Below are positions 43,801-51,729 of a DNA stretch of 64,000 nt, piece after piece. The DNA is taken from contig NZ_KQ948023.1 in the NCBI RefSeq assembly GCF_001513965.1, positions 186,001 through 250,000 on the forward strand, written 5' to 3'. Each line of letters starts with the position of its first letter. The first letter of the stretch is position 1. This DNA is from Streptomyces cellostaticus. Its GTDB lineage: Bacteria; Actinomycetota; Actinomycetes; Streptomycetales; Streptomycetaceae. Both the position numbers and the translations under genes were made by a program. The notes beneath the pieces are model-generated. The model saw only the letters and a program-made list of their open reading frames with translations, ran no database searches and was not told the origin of the DNA.

Positions 43801-45299
43801 ACCTCACCGCGCTGCGCGGCCGCGACCACGACGGTGTTGTCCAGGTAACCGCCCGCGGAGACGGGCGCGTTGCCGGTGGCGTCCACGCCCGCCACGTCCG
43901 CCACGAGATGCGCGAGCGCGGTGGCGAGCCGCTGCGGGTCGACCTCGGCCTCGATGGGCGGCGCGTGCACGGCGAACTGCACGCGCCCAGGGCCGATCAG
44001 CTCGACCGCCCCGTCCACACCGGCGGCGACGACGGCGTCGAGCATCACCTTCGTCCGGGTGATGTCTTCGCCGCCGGAGTCGAGGAGCTGATAGCCGAGG
44101 ACGTTGTCGATGAGCGTCGTGATCCGGGCATAGCCGGCCGACAGATGGTGCAGCACCTGGTTGGCCTCGGGCCACAGCTGACCGGCGTCGTCCGCGGCCA
44201 GGGCGGCCAGCTCGCGCCGCAGCTCGTCCAGGGGGCTGCGCAACGACCGGCCGAGCAGCGTGAGCAGCTGCTCGTGCCGCCCGGCGAGGGCCTCGTACCG
44301 GTCCTTCTCCCGCTCGGCGAGCGAGGCGTAGCGCTCCTCGCCGTCCGCCAGCTCCTCCTGGAGCTGCTCGCGCAGCTCGTCGAGTTCGCTGACGTGCTGC
44401 TGGCGCAGCGAGGTCAGGTCGGAGGCGTGCTCCTCGGAGAGCCGTTCCAGCTCGTCGGCGTGCGCCTGCTCCAGCGCGGCCTTCTCCTCGACGACGGTGT
44501 CGTAGGGCCGCCGGTCGCTGAAGGTCATGACGGCGCCGACGAGCTGGTCGCCGTCGCGCACGGGCGCGGTGGTGAGGTCGACGGAGACCTTCTCGTCCCC
44601 CTTGGACCACAGCACCTGCCCGCGCACCCGGTGCTTGCGCCCGGAGCGCAGGGTGTCGGCGAGCGGCGACTCCTCGTACGGGAAGGGGGAGCCGTCGGCG
44701 CGGGAGTGCAGCACGAGGGTGTGCAGCTCCTTGCCGCCCAGCTCACCGGCCCGGTACCCCAGTATCTGGGCGGCGGCGGGGTTGACGAGCACGATCCGCC
44801 CGTCGGTGTCGGTGCCTACGACACCTTCCGAGGCCGCTCGCAGGATCATCTCGGTCTGCCGCTGGGAACGGGCCAGCTCGGCCTCGGTGTCCACGGTCCC
44901 GGACAGGTCACGGACGACGAGCATCAGCAGCTCGTCGCCGGTGTAGCCGTAACCGTCGTACGCCTGCTGCCCGTTCTCCAGGTTCGCGCTCGTGACCTCG
45001 ACCGGGAACTCCGTCCCGTCCGTCCGCCGCGCGATCATCCGCGTCGGCTTGGTCCGCCCCTGCGGATCCATGTGGTCGGGCCGCCGCATGGACCCCGGGA
45101 TCAGCTTGGAGTCGAACTGCGGCAGCAGATCGAGCAGCCCGCGCCCGACGAGAGCCGTCCCCGGCGCCTCGAAGGCCTCCAGGGCGATGGTGTTGGCGTT
45201 GACGACGGTTCCGTTGGCGTTGACCAGGACCAACGCGTCGGGCAGCGCGTCGAGTATGGCTGCGAGGCGAGCAGCGCCTCGGGATGGCCTGCTGCTCAC
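40887..45299 (-). CDS. Very large PAS / pseudo-histidine-kinase / double-receiver protein
   Basis: A 1470-residue cytoplasmic signalling protein. The order is PAS 1 (about 10-130), PAS 2 (about 145-265), coiled coil (about 270-345), a kinase-like core (about 345-545), a Pro/Ala/Gln-rich linker of some 650 residues, receiver-like domain 1 (about 1225-1330) and receiver 2 (1345-1470). The phosphoacceptor region reads LLGRSLRSPLDELRREL where kinases have SHELRTPL, so the histidine is missing. Receiver 2 keeps E1350/E1351 and D1394 (NLVVMDLM). The linker repeats a GRRRR-type basic motif about seven times. It probably signals by binding rather than by autophosphorylation. It is transcribed alone. 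Confidence 0.85.
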   Translation of the reverse strand: MSSRPSRGAARLAAILDALPDALVLVNANGTVVNANTIALEAFEAPGTALVGRGLLDLLPQFDSKLIPGSMRRPDHMDPQGRTKPTRMIARRTDGTEFPVEVTSANLENGQQAYDGYGYTGDELLMLVVRDLSGTVDTEAELARSQRQTEMILRAASEGVVGTDTDGRIVLVNPAAAQILGYRAGELGGKELHTLVLHSRADGSPFPYEESPLADTLRSGRKHRVRGQVLWSKGDEKVSVDLTTAPVRDGDQLVGAVMTFSDRRPYDTVVEEKAALEQAHADELERLSEEHASDLTSLRQQHVSELDELREQLQEELADGEERYASLAEREKDRYEALAGRHEQLLTLLGRSLRSPLDELRRELAALAADDAGQLWPEANQVLHHLSAGYARITTLIDNVLGYQLLDSGGEDITRTKVMLDAVVAAGVDGAVELIGPGRVQFAVHAPPIEAEVDPQRLATALAHLVADVAGVDATGNAPVSAGGYLDNTVVVAAAQRGEVARIEVRGPYAGGDPVHEPIVRGIVRAHGGVLQTHDVPGMSGSAYVLEVPLGGGAGAVADRAPDTEDASADGADPAEQGPGGGRRRARRPSTDAFLESDVPGESGDGEAEAPAPTGRRRRRAAAAVEAAPVPDESAEDASGGSGRRRGRPAEGDAGDGDDVAEGAVVTAAEHAAGTAAAGNGLGGTVPPQGVPAPAGRRARHGSGEPQAALPPALPPAGTGSAQPVPAEGAQPTGRRRRALAAAAERAAQQEAGARTVFALPPAEADRSPDSAEAATGVGVDVDVEMGPGATAPGGTAPGAQGPGQVPVPVPGQAAVPVERVPGDEGQHDAVPLDQAEDHTPPHPHPTNAPTGRRRRAVAQPADTAQGAQGTQGAQTAPVPAAPGHPGQPGQVPQAAQASPALAPAPVAAQAQVPGQVAVPAGPAGRPGVAAQAVPGQQAAVANAAVPAQGTAGQGVPVPPGRPVPAQAVPGQPVPTAAAQTTPAAGTPTAAQPAQPTQPAQPLPAEETPGQVPAGQAVPVPAAGTPVATVPPQWPDADGTSGAGVPGPQAAPAPQAPQPGPATPANGTPLPPEHPGVQPPRAAQPLPAEAAADPNSTQGRAISVRTLGQGVPFSRQAAQVQQPTATPPPHSPGGSGRRRKLGTPAARPEPQSQPEQAALPHPPAEQPPAQPSLAGQSRLAPVTEGAGRSYAIGAPDANAAEGPEPLDGPGGAVEVADTPRPQPLDDELPPEPLDNPRRLLVWPAPDVTTQQALSDRGYRPVIVHSREEVDAQIAAFPAALFVDPLTGPITRTALQSLRQAAVAAEVPVLVTAGLGQATREAAYGADPAVLLKALAPRDSEQHPPRVLLIEEHAEIALALTATLERRGMQVARAASDDDAVTLAGQLRPNLVVMDLMQVHRRQAGFTGIIDWLRANGQLTRTPLVVYTAAVDQADLPRLASGETVLFLAERSTSGEVQSRIVDLLARIGTN

Positions 45300-45558
45300 G
45301 AGACGCTTCCTCCCTGTTACCGCACCTTGCCGACCGCTCGGGCCATCTTGCCAACCTGCCCGCAGCGTGTCACGCGAGGGAGTCTAAGGGCTCGGGTCGC
45401 GCTCGCGACGCCGGATGAGAGGGAGGTCGCACGAGGAAGTGACGGCGAACATGTGACCGCATCCGTCTGCTGCGCGTCGGCGGCGTTCCGGCTCCGCGAG
45501 ACCTCCGCCGGACCTTCGCGGGACCTGTACGAAGCCTGTACGAGGCCTGTGACGAGCT
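45300..45558. other. Upstream region of the PAS gene
   Basis: 259 bp holding the PAS-gene promoter. Three imperfect copies of CCTGTACGAAG / CCTGTACGAGG / CCTGTGACGAG lie at about 45529-45556. No gene is evident. Confidence 0.35.
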
Positions 45559-46056
45559 CTACGCCGGCGAATCGACACTCGGCAGGGCGGGCACCATCCG
45601 GTCCCACCGCCCGATCTCGCATCCGTTGCTGCGGTCGTACGAGGCGTCGACCGGCCGCCCGGCCCAGATGCCGGTGACATGGGCGGTGGCCGGACCGCCG
45701 TAGAGCATGGTGCAGGTGCTGTCGGGGGCCACCGGGGCGAAGGTGTCCCGCCCCCACCGCGTGTTCGCGTCGAGCACCCGGCAGGCGCCCGACACGTCCG
45801 GGTGATGCCCGGCGCCGGGGTGACAGGACACCTCGTACGTCCCGTCCAGCCCGGAGCCGGCGTGCTGCACGACGAAGGTGAGGTGATCACCGGCCCGGTC
45901 CTCGGGCCGTACGGGCGGAGGCGCGGCGGGCGCGGCGGGCGCGGCAGCGGCCGGTACGGCGGCAAGGCCGACCAGGGACGAGACCGAGACGGAGACGGCG
46001 GCGAGGGACGAGACCAGGGCGCCGCCCCGCAGGACGACGGACATGACAGAGACCAT
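45559..46056 (-). CDS. SSI-type subtilisin inhibitor
   Basis: A 165-residue secreted protease inhibitor. The signal peptide covers about 1-38 (cleavage near AAAA). Four cysteines (C78, C92, C115, C146) match the two SSI disulphides. The reactive loop C-T-M-L-Y has Met at P1 (M117), as in the classic subtilisin inhibitor. SSI proteins are abundant in Streptomyces culture fluid and limit extracellular serine proteases around aerial development. ATG at 46056 or 46044 are both possible starts; I chose the first because it gives a longer N-region before the hydrophobic core. Confidence 0.92.
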   Translation of the reverse strand: MVSVMSVVLRGGALVSSLAAVSVSVSSLVGLAAVPAAAAPAAPAAPPPVRPEDRAGDHLTFVVQHAGSGLDGTYEVSCHPGAGHHPDVSGACRVLDANTRWGRDTFAPVAPDSTCTMLYGGPATAHVTGIWAGRPVDASYDRSNGCEIGRWDRMVPALPSVDSPA

Positions 46057-46238
46057 GCCCTGCCCAACGCCCACGGCCCCCGGACGTTGCGCCACACCGG
46101 CATCCGCCGCCTCGCCGGGCGAAGGCCTTTGCCCTGCGGGCCTCGCGCCTAGTACCGTGGGAGCCGATTGGTGACAGCACGCTCGACTGTGTCATCATCT
46201 GCACGCACCGTTCGCGCGCTCGCGTGAGTGGTTGTGCT

Positions 46239-46329
46239 GGAGGCGTCGCCTAGTCCGGTCTATGGCGCCGCACTGCTAATGCGGTTTGGGCCTTAAAGCC
46301 CATCGAGGGTTCAAATCCCTCCGCCTCCG
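46239..46329 (+). tRNA. tRNA-Ser (anticodon GCT), second gene
   Basis: A 91-nt class II tRNA. Acceptor GGAGGCG pairs with CGCCTCC, discriminator G. The anticodon stem-loop CCGCA-CTGCTAA-TGCGG gives GCT. The long variable arm TTTGGGCCTTAAAGCCCATC and T-arm GGTTCAAATCC are clear. It has the same anticodon as 5684-5768 but a different body. Confidence 0.94.
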
Positions 46330-46338
46330 CACTTGATC

Positions 46339-46371
46339 CCGAAGCCCCGGTCCCCAGGACCGGGGCTTCGG
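46339..46371 (+). terminator. Terminator after tRNA-Ser(GCT)
   Basis: CCGAAGCCCCGGTCC (46339-46353) pairs perfectly with GGACCGGGGCTTCGG (46357-46371), loop CCA, followed by TGTTCTTCC. Confidence 0.75.
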
Positions 46372-46536
46372 TGTTCTTCCCCTTCGTCCCCTCCGGGCCC
46401 GATCCACGTTTCCGCAGGTCACAAGGGGTATGCGAATCGGATTTCACATGACGGCGGCAGTCATGTAATGTTCTTCCTGTCGCCGCGAGCGGGCCGGAAG
46501 GGCCGGGAGCGGAGAAGAGCAAGAACAAAAGAACAA

Positions 46537-46609
46537 GCACTCGTAGCTTAACGGATAGAGCATCTGACTACGGATCAGAAGGTTGCAGGTTCGAATCCTG
46601 CCGAGTGCA
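46537..46609 (+). tRNA. tRNA-Arg (anticodon ACG)
   Basis: A 73-nt tRNA. Acceptor GCACTCG pairs with CGAGTGC, discriminator A. The anticodon loop CTACGGA gives ACG, decoding CGU/CGC after A34 deamination to inosine. T-arm GGTTCGAATCC. CCA is not encoded. Confidence 0.95.
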
Positions 46610-46614
46610 CACAG

Positions 46615-46648
46615 GCCAAAGGCCCCGGAGAGATCCGGGGCCTTTGGC
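46615..46648 (+). terminator. Terminator after tRNA-Arg
   Basis: GCCAAAGGCCCCGGA (46615-46629) pairs with TCCGGGGCCTTTGGC (46634-46648), loop GAGA, followed by GTTT. Confidence 0.78.
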
Positions 46649-46882
46649 GTTTCATAGGCTCGGTGCGATCCATCGCGCCAGAGAACACCGGCCGCTTTCT
46701 GGTCCCCGGTCTGCTGGGCGCGGCGCATGCGGAGCAGGACGCGACAGCTCCATCCTGAGAAACGTCAGCCCCCCCATGCTCGACAGCCTCCAGCGGCGGT
46801 CGCCGGTGAGGGGCAGGTGATGGCGATGTGTCCCCCGTGCGCTACCGTGACTCGTTTTTGTCGCGCACCTATGGGGGGTTTG

Positions 46883-48412
46883 ATGCGGCGAACCACAGCG
46901 GCCGCGAGTGTCGTCACCGTACTCGTGCCGCTTCTCCTGGCCGGCGCTTCAACGGCGTCGGCCGCAGCCAAAGGATCACTCACCGTCAGGACGCTGGACC
47001 GGAGCGGCAAGCCGGTCTACGCCCAGGTGGCGGTCTACAACACGAAGACCTTCGACTTCCGCTACATCGACAGCAACAAGACGACGTCGCTGCCCAACGG
47101 CAGCTACGAGCTCGCCACATCCTTCGCCGATGCCGGTGATAGCGGCTCCACCGTCGGCGGCCACAGTGTGACGGTCTCCGGGGCCACGAAGACCACGTTC
47201 GACGCCCGGAAGGGCCGCCCGGTCAACGTCTCGCTCAGCCCGAAACCGGGCAGCGGATACGACCACACGGTCAGCGCGTACGTCTGCGCCGCTGACAACA
47301 GCCCCGCGACCATGGGTATTTCGGCGGATGCGGGTGACCTGTATGTCATCCCGACGAGCAGCAAGGCGTACGAGCTTTCCTACGGCACCACGTACCGGCC
47401 GCAGTCGGCGGACGGCGGGGACTTCTGGCTGGCGTCCGCCACGCACAGGGGCGGTGTGCCGTCCGGGGTGTCCGCGACACTCAAGAGGTCCGGGCTGACC
47501 ACCCTCAAGGTGTCTGCCCGTTCCGGCCCCGACAGCGGACAGGCGCAGTTCTCGTTCAGCTATCAGTCGACGGGCGGCGACGGCTGCTCGATGTCCACGA
47601 ACTCGCTCGGGTTCCCACGTGACCTGCCCAACTCCTTCGCCGTCCACCTCCCGCCCGGGCAGTGGAACGTGGGCCAGCAGAGCCGCGACTTCATCTACGA
47701 CGGGTTCCACACCTACGCCGCCGGCAAGACGACCTCGCTGGCCCTCGGCCACGCGGTCTGGGGGCCCGGCGGGCGGCTGCCCAACACCTGGTACCACCAG
47801 CTGTACTTCGGGTCCATCAACCTGTTCGCCGACCCGACCCTTCCGGCGGGCGGGATCCTGGCCGCCGGCAGCGTGAAGCTGACCCACGCGGGCAAGACGC
47901 TCTACTCGCACAACTACAGCCGCTCGGAGGACATCGGCGCACATCCGAGGATCCCCGGGGCGGGCTGGTACACGCTCACGGAAACCGGCCGACGCAGTCT
48001 GCCGTCCGGTTCACTGTCGACCTCCTCCAGCCTCTCCCTGCACTTCTACGCGGACCCCAGCAAGAACGAGCAGATCCGGGACTACATCACCCGGTTCTGG
48101 CCTGAGGCGCTGAACTCCAGGAACCAGGCGGCCCCCGGGTCGACCACGACCGTCGTCCTGGGTATGCAGCGCAACGGCACGGACGACAGCACGGTGCGCC
48201 AGCTGTCGGACAGTGTGAAGTCCGTCCGTGCCTGGTACACCACCGACAACGGCACCACCTGGCACGCCGCCACCGCGAAGCTGTCCGGCGGCAAGTGGAC
48301 CATCGCTGTCCACAACCCGTCCTCCGGTCGTGTGGGCCTGCGCTCGACGGTCACCGACACTCACGGCGACAGCTCGACGACCACGGTGTACAACGCGTAC
48401 GCCGTCAGCTGA
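46883..48412 (+). CDS. Large secreted beta-rich protein, possibly related to S8-peptidase accessory domains
   Basis: A 509-residue exported protein with a Sec signal (MRRTTAAASVV..., cleavage near ASA at about residue 27). The first 90 residues read like a carboxypeptidase-regulatory-type beta domain (GSLTVRTLDRSGKPVYAQVAV). The rest is Ser/Thr/Gly-rich beta structure ending TVYNAYAVS, similar to tails I associate with long Streptomyces S8 peptidases. No catalytic Asp/His/Ser motif is visible, so it may be a stand-alone binding protein. ATG at 46883 is preferred; ATG four codons upstream (46871) is possible. Confidence 0.78.
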   Translation: MRRTTAAASVVTVLVPLLLAGASTASAAAKGSLTVRTLDRSGKPVYAQVAVYNTKTFDFRYIDSNKTTSLPNGSYELATSFADAGDSGSTVGGHSVTVSGATKTTFDARKGRPVNVSLSPKPGSGYDHTVSAYVCAADNSPATMGISADAGDLYVIPTSSKAYELSYGTTYRPQSADGGDFWLASATHRGGVPSGVSATLKRSGLTTLKVSARSGPDSGQAQFSFSYQSTGGDGCSMSTNSLGFPRDLPNSFAVHLPPGQWNVGQQSRDFIYDGFHTYAAGKTTSLALGHAVWGPGGRLPNTWYHQLYFGSINLFADPTLPAGGILAAGSVKLTHAGKTLYSHNYSRSEDIGAHPRIPGAGWYTLTETGRRSLPSGSLSTSSSLSLHFYADPSKNEQIRDYITRFWPEALNSRNQAAPGSTTTVVLGMQRNGTDDSTVRQLSDSVKSVRAWYTTDNGTTWHAATAKLSGGKWTIAVHNPSSGRVGLRSTVTDTHGDSSTTTVYNAYAVS

Positions 48413-48514
48413 GGGCCGTCGGCCCTGCCGCTGCCGCACTGGCGGCCCGCCTGGGGGATTTTCCCGGACGGGCCGCCGACCGGCGATTGCGATACAGCAG
48501 CGGAGTACAGCAAC

Positions 48515-48538
48515 CCCGGCAACCAGAAGGTTGCCGGG
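48515..48538. terminator. Bidirectional hairpin between convergent genes
   Basis: CCCGGCAACC (48515-48524) pairs with GGTTGCCGGG (48529-48538), loop AGAA. It separates the secreted protein gene (+) from the minus-strand gene ending at 48559. Confidence 0.65.
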
Positions 48539-48558
48539 CGGCCCCGGTACTGCCGGGA

Positions 48559-49104
48559 TCAGGTTTTCCTGGCCTTCCGCCGGCGCACGGCGGTGCAGCC
48601 GGCGACGGCGAGGACTGTCGCGCCGCTGCCGACGACTGCGGCAACGGTGCCGGTGCGGCTGGAGGAACCGGCCGCCTGCTCGCAGTACCGGTCGTGGTCG
48701 TCCTTGACCGTGATGGTCAGGTGACCCCGGTTGCCGATCGCTGCGGACTTCTCGTGCTGCCCGGCGATGTCGACCGGGTAGCTTCCCGGCCCGATGTCGC
48801 AGCTGATGGTGCCGTAGCCCTCCCCGTAGCTGTTCTTCCGCATCTCCACGGTCACGTCCTTGGTGAACGCCGGAGACTTCACGGTGAAGCTGCCGTTGCC
48901 GTCCACGGCCAGGGAGGTCAGGTCGACGTCGGATGTGACCACGACGGGCGCACCCTGCTGAAGGGGGCCGTCTGCGGTGCTGTCGCTGTCGTTTTCGCGG
49001 ATGCTGATGCTCAGGCCCGGACCGTCCGCCGCCGAGGCTGTGTGAGAGCCCGTGAGGCCGATGAGGGTAGCGGTGAGAGCGGTCGCTGCAGTGCGCAGGT
49101 ACAT
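48559..49104 (-). CDS. Exported LPXTG-less surface protein with C-terminal anchor
   Basis: A 181-residue protein with signal peptide (1-26, cleavage at TASA), a soluble beta-rich domain (about 27-145, with cysteines in TISCDIG and DRYCEQA), a short Ser/Gly linker and a C-terminal transmembrane helix (about 152-170) ending in the basic tail RRRKARKT. This signal-domain-helix-basic-tail layout is that of a membrane- or wall-anchored surface protein, but no LPXTG or LAXTG sortase motif is seen. I do not recognise the domain. It is convergent with the large secreted protein gene. Confidence 0.78.
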   Translation of the reverse strand: MYLRTAATALTATLIGLTGSHTASAADGPGLSISIRENDSDSTADGPLQQGAPVVVTSDVDLTSLAVDGNGSFTVKSPAFTKDVTVEMRKNSYGEGYGTISCDIGPGSYPVDIAGQHEKSAAIGNRGHLTITVKDDHDRYCEQAAGSSSRTGTVAAVVGSGATVLAVAGCTAVRRRKARKT

Positions 49105-49159
49105 CGCGCGTACCTCGCCTTCCTGAGAGGGGGGCAGTCGGCCTTGGGCGGCACGAGCG

Positions 49160-49396
49160 CTCGCCCTGCGTGTAGGCGCCCGCGGTCATGACAGAGGCGT
49201 GGGTCCACAGCTGGTGAGAGGAGAGCATCCGGACTTCCGTTCCCACATTGGAGGGGCTCGCGTCGCGGTGGAGCGAGAGCTCGCCGTCCGACCAGCGGAC
49301 CATGAGGTCGTCGGTCCACTTGTTGTCGCTGTAGCGTCCGGCGCGAGCCGACCAGGTGGTGGCTGCCGTGCCGACAGCGCCGATTGCCTCATTCCG
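49160..49396 (-). pseudogene. Fragment of an FG-GAP/VCBS-repeat protein gene
   Basis: One minus-strand frame reads about 79 residues including RYSDNKWTDDLMVRWSDGEL and HQLWTHASVMTAG. This matches the repeat unit (GRY...W.DDL.VRWSDGE..L) of Streptomyces FG-GAP/VCBS beta-propeller proteins. The flanking residues in this frame are out of character, and a neighbouring frame resembles the preceding part, so the gene is truncated and frameshifted. There is no start or ribosome binding site. Confidence 0.5.
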
Positions 49397-49540
49397 CCTG
49401 GTGAGGAGTGAGCATCGGGGTCCACCGCACCGTCTCGGGTGCCGATGTCGGCCGAGGCCTCGTCTCTTCCGGCCAGCAGCCGTTCGAGCGGGTCCCGCTC
49501 CATGCCGTCCACAGCGTCCGACCCCACCCCGTAACAGTTC

Positions 49541-49572
49541 AAAGGCCCTGTGCAGTGATGCACAGGGCCTTT
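49541..49572 (+). terminator. Strong hairpin with T-tract
   Basis: AAAGGCCCTGTGCA (49541-49554) pairs perfectly with TGCACAGGGCCTTT (49559-49572) and is followed by CGTTTTTGG on the plus strand. The T-rich side points to plus-strand termination although no plus-strand gene lies just upstream. It may also end the DUF397 transcript from the other side. Confidence 0.65.
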
Positions 49573-49625
49573 CGTTTTTGGGCACGGGCCGGGACAAGGG
49601 TTGTGCCGACGTTCGTGCCAGGTGC

Positions 49626-49847
49626 TCAGTCCTCCGGTTCACCCGCCACGATGCCCCTGCGGAACGCGGACCACTCGGCTGAGGTGAAGCGCAGTGCCTC
49701 ACGGTGGGGGTTCTTGGAGTCGCGCAGTGCGACCGCGCCGCCAGGAAGATGTGCCACCTCGACGCAGTCCCCGTTGGCGAGGCTGTAGGACGATTTCTCC
49801 CACCTCACGTGCGCGAGGTCCAGCGCGTACAGATCAGCCTTCTCCAT
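49626..49847 (-). CDS. DUF397 domain protein
   Basis: A 73-residue protein that is almost entirely one DUF397 domain: WEKSSYSLANGDCVEVA, VALRDSKNPHREALRFTSAEWSAF. These small Streptomyces proteins usually accompany an XRE-family regulator and resemble components of BldB/AbaA-type developmental control. No XRE regulator is adjacent here, so it is an orphan. GAGGAGGCC just upstream of the ATG is a good ribosome binding site. Confidence 0.9.
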   Translation of the reverse strand: MEKADLYALDLAHVRWEKSSYSLANGDCVEVAHLPGGAVALRDSKNPHREALRFTSAEWSAFRRGIVAGEPED

Positions 49848-49952
49848 GATGGCCTCCTCGTCTGAGCCGGTTACGCCGCATCACTACCCGGCCCGGACGG
49901 CGTCTACCGGCCAATACCTCCGATGACGATCTCGTGGCGGTCGATCGATCCC

Positions 49953-51539
49953 TCACTGGCGGCTGATCGCCCGTGAGATGCCGGCGGTGACGGTCGTGGC
50001 GAGGATCCACCCGGCAGCGATCAGCCCGTAGGCGAGCCATTGTCCGACGCCGCGTGGCGCGAAAGCCTCCTCCTGGCCGAAGGTGATGACGGGGATCAGC
50101 AGGTCGAGTGTGTAGAAGACGGCGTTGAACGGTGGTGCCTTTCCCGCTTCGAGCGGTGCGGGGGGATGAGCTGCGAAGGCGACCGCACCGCAGGCGAGGA
50201 GAGCCATGAGCCAGAGGCCGGCGCGCAGCGGCCGGTAGCCGTAGCCGACGGTCGCGTCCTGGACGTAACCCCAGGCGCGGATATGCGCAGGGAGCGTGAC
50301 GCGTCGGTGGCGTTGTCTGGCCAGCAGAACGGTGCGTGCTTCGTCTTCGTGGCCAAGCCGTCGGTAGGCCGTTGCGAGCTGTTCGTACGGCTGCGGGAGG
50401 TAGCCGTCGGTGCCGCGCCGGAGCCAGTCGAGCCGTTCGGCGGCCGGTAGGGGGGAGGCCAGAGCGTCGTACGTGGTCTCGGCCAGTCGGAGCTCGGCCG
50501 GCCAGGTGTCCGGGGTGTCGTACAGGGTGCCCAGCTGGGCGTTGCGTGCATCGACGGCGCCGTCGATCGGACGCCGGGTGCGCAGATCGGTCTCCCGGGC
50601 CTGGACCAGCCGCAGCGACAGGGCGGTGGCGTCGGGATGCGTGAGCGAGGCGTCGCGGAAGCTGAGCTGCGTACCGATGTGACTGCCGTCGAGCTTGATG
50701 CCGCCCTCGACCGCGAGGCCCCGGCCGAGGTCGAAATTGCGGGCGACGCGGACATCGACCGCTTCCAGCGCGACGTCGCCGGCGTTGTTCAGCACGGCGC
50801 CGCAGAAGCCGATCGCCGCTGAGACCGTGGCACCGGACAGGATGATCCGTCCCTCGGCCCTGAAGCCCGGGTGGAACGTGAAGTCCTCGCTGATCTGGAC
50901 GTGGTAGGCGTCCAGCGCGTGGCCGCCCGGGTTGCTCAGGAAAGCACCCTCCAGGTCGAACTCGCCGTCGATGGAGCCACCCGATATGCGGAATCCTCCC
51001 CGGACAGCCAGGTTGGTGCACAGCGTGTCACCGCCGATGGTCACATGGACTGCGGATATCGCCTCGGCCTCCGGTGCCGTGATCACGGTGTCGCGGAGGT
51101 CCAGGTCGCCGTGGATCTGGGCACGGTTCAGTACGAGGGGTCCGGTCAGGTGGCAGCGGGACAGCACCAGCCGGCCGTCGATCTGGGCCGTGTCGGCGGC
51201 GAGACCTGGCAGGAAGCTTCCGGGCAGGGCCAACTCGCGGGCTTTGGCGCCCTGTAGGAGCGGTACTTCGTCGAAGTGGCAGTCGGCCAGGACGACCGGC
51301 ACGGCAATTTCGGCGAATCTCAGATCGAGGCTGCCTGTGATGCGGGCGCCGGTCAGACGCAGTGCCGGGCGGTCGCCCGGGGTGGGATCGGCGCGGGCGC
51401 CCAGCAACAGCGCCCCGATGACGTCGGCCCGTATCGCGGATTCTGCCGATGACGTGCCGTCGCGGACATCGACGACAGTGCCCTGCCGGAAGGAGTCCCA
51501 CAGCTGACGTTCAGCAGCATCGAGTTCATCGACATGCAT
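49953..51539 (-). CDS. Beta-helix (pentapeptide-like) membrane protein, membrane-associated oxidoreductase-like
   Basis: A 528-residue protein. Residues about 60-350 consist of imperfect 20-25-residue repeats (ITGSLDLRFAEI, IDGRLVLSRCHL, IHGDLDLRDTVI, IDGEFDLEGAFL), indicating a right-handed beta-helix or polymer-forming fold. Residues about 355-420 are a helical tetratricopeptide-like segment (YEQLATAYRRLGHEDEAR). Three helices near 435-455, 475-492 and 503-522 anchor it. Homologues are often labelled membrane-associated oxidoreductase, but I see no cofactor motif supporting catalysis. It is a single-gene unit. Confidence 0.8.
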   Translation of the reverse strand: MHVDELDAAERQLWDSFRQGTVVDVRDGTSSAESAIRADVIGALLLGARADPTPGDRPALRLTGARITGSLDLRFAEIAVPVVLADCHFDEVPLLQGAKARELALPGSFLPGLAADTAQIDGRLVLSRCHLTGPLVLNRAQIHGDLDLRDTVITAPEAEAISAVHVTIGGDTLCTNLAVRGGFRISGGSIDGEFDLEGAFLSNPGGHALDAYHVQISEDFTFHPGFRAEGRIILSGATVSAAIGFCGAVLNNAGDVALEAVDVRVARNFDLGRGLAVEGGIKLDGSHIGTQLSFRDASLTHPDATALSLRLVQARETDLRTRRPIDGAVDARNAQLGTLYDTPDTWPAELRLAETTYDALASPLPAAERLDWLRRGTDGYLPQPYEQLATAYRRLGHEDEARTVLLARQRHRRVTLPAHIRAWGYVQDATVGYGYRPLRAGLWLMALLACGAVAFAAHPPAPLEAGKAPPFNAVFYTLDLLIPVITFGQEEAFAPRGVGQWLAYGLIAAGWILATTVTAGISRAISRQ

Positions 51540-51598
51540 GATCCACGATCATCCCGGCGGGGATCTCCCGAGGACAAGAGCGCATGGGACGTTGATCG

Positions 51599-51636
51599 TC
51601 AGGTCAGGTCAGGTCTGTCAGGTCAGGTCAGGTCTG
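51599..51636. repeat. Two-copy 19-bp tandem repeat built from TCAGG pentamers
   Basis: TCAGGTCAGGTCAGGTCTG occurs twice in perfect tandem (51599-51617, 51618-51636). It lies 60 bp upstream of the beta-helix gene start. Copy number may vary between strains. Confidence 0.85.
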
Positions 51637-51729
51637 GGTGCGTGTGGGACCACCTCGAGGGCGACCGGTCGGCGTTTCACGACGCGGCCCGCGGGGTCAT
51701 GGGGTAGCCCCCGCCGCGGAGGGGCGGGC

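Noticed and set aside
42645..45677. 1010-codon plus-strand frame across the PAS-kinase gene
   Set aside because: Low-complexity Arg/Gly translation with no motif, while the minus strand has clear PAS and receiver domains.
46239..46609. Integration site of a mobile element at the tRNA pair
   Set aside because: No integrase gene and no second copy of a tRNA 3' end was seen in the window.
49834..51021. 395-codon minus-strand frame overlapping the beta-helix gene
   Set aside because: Same strand but shifted frame; Arg/Pro-rich with no repeats, whereas the other frame gives ordered beta-helix repeats and membrane helices.
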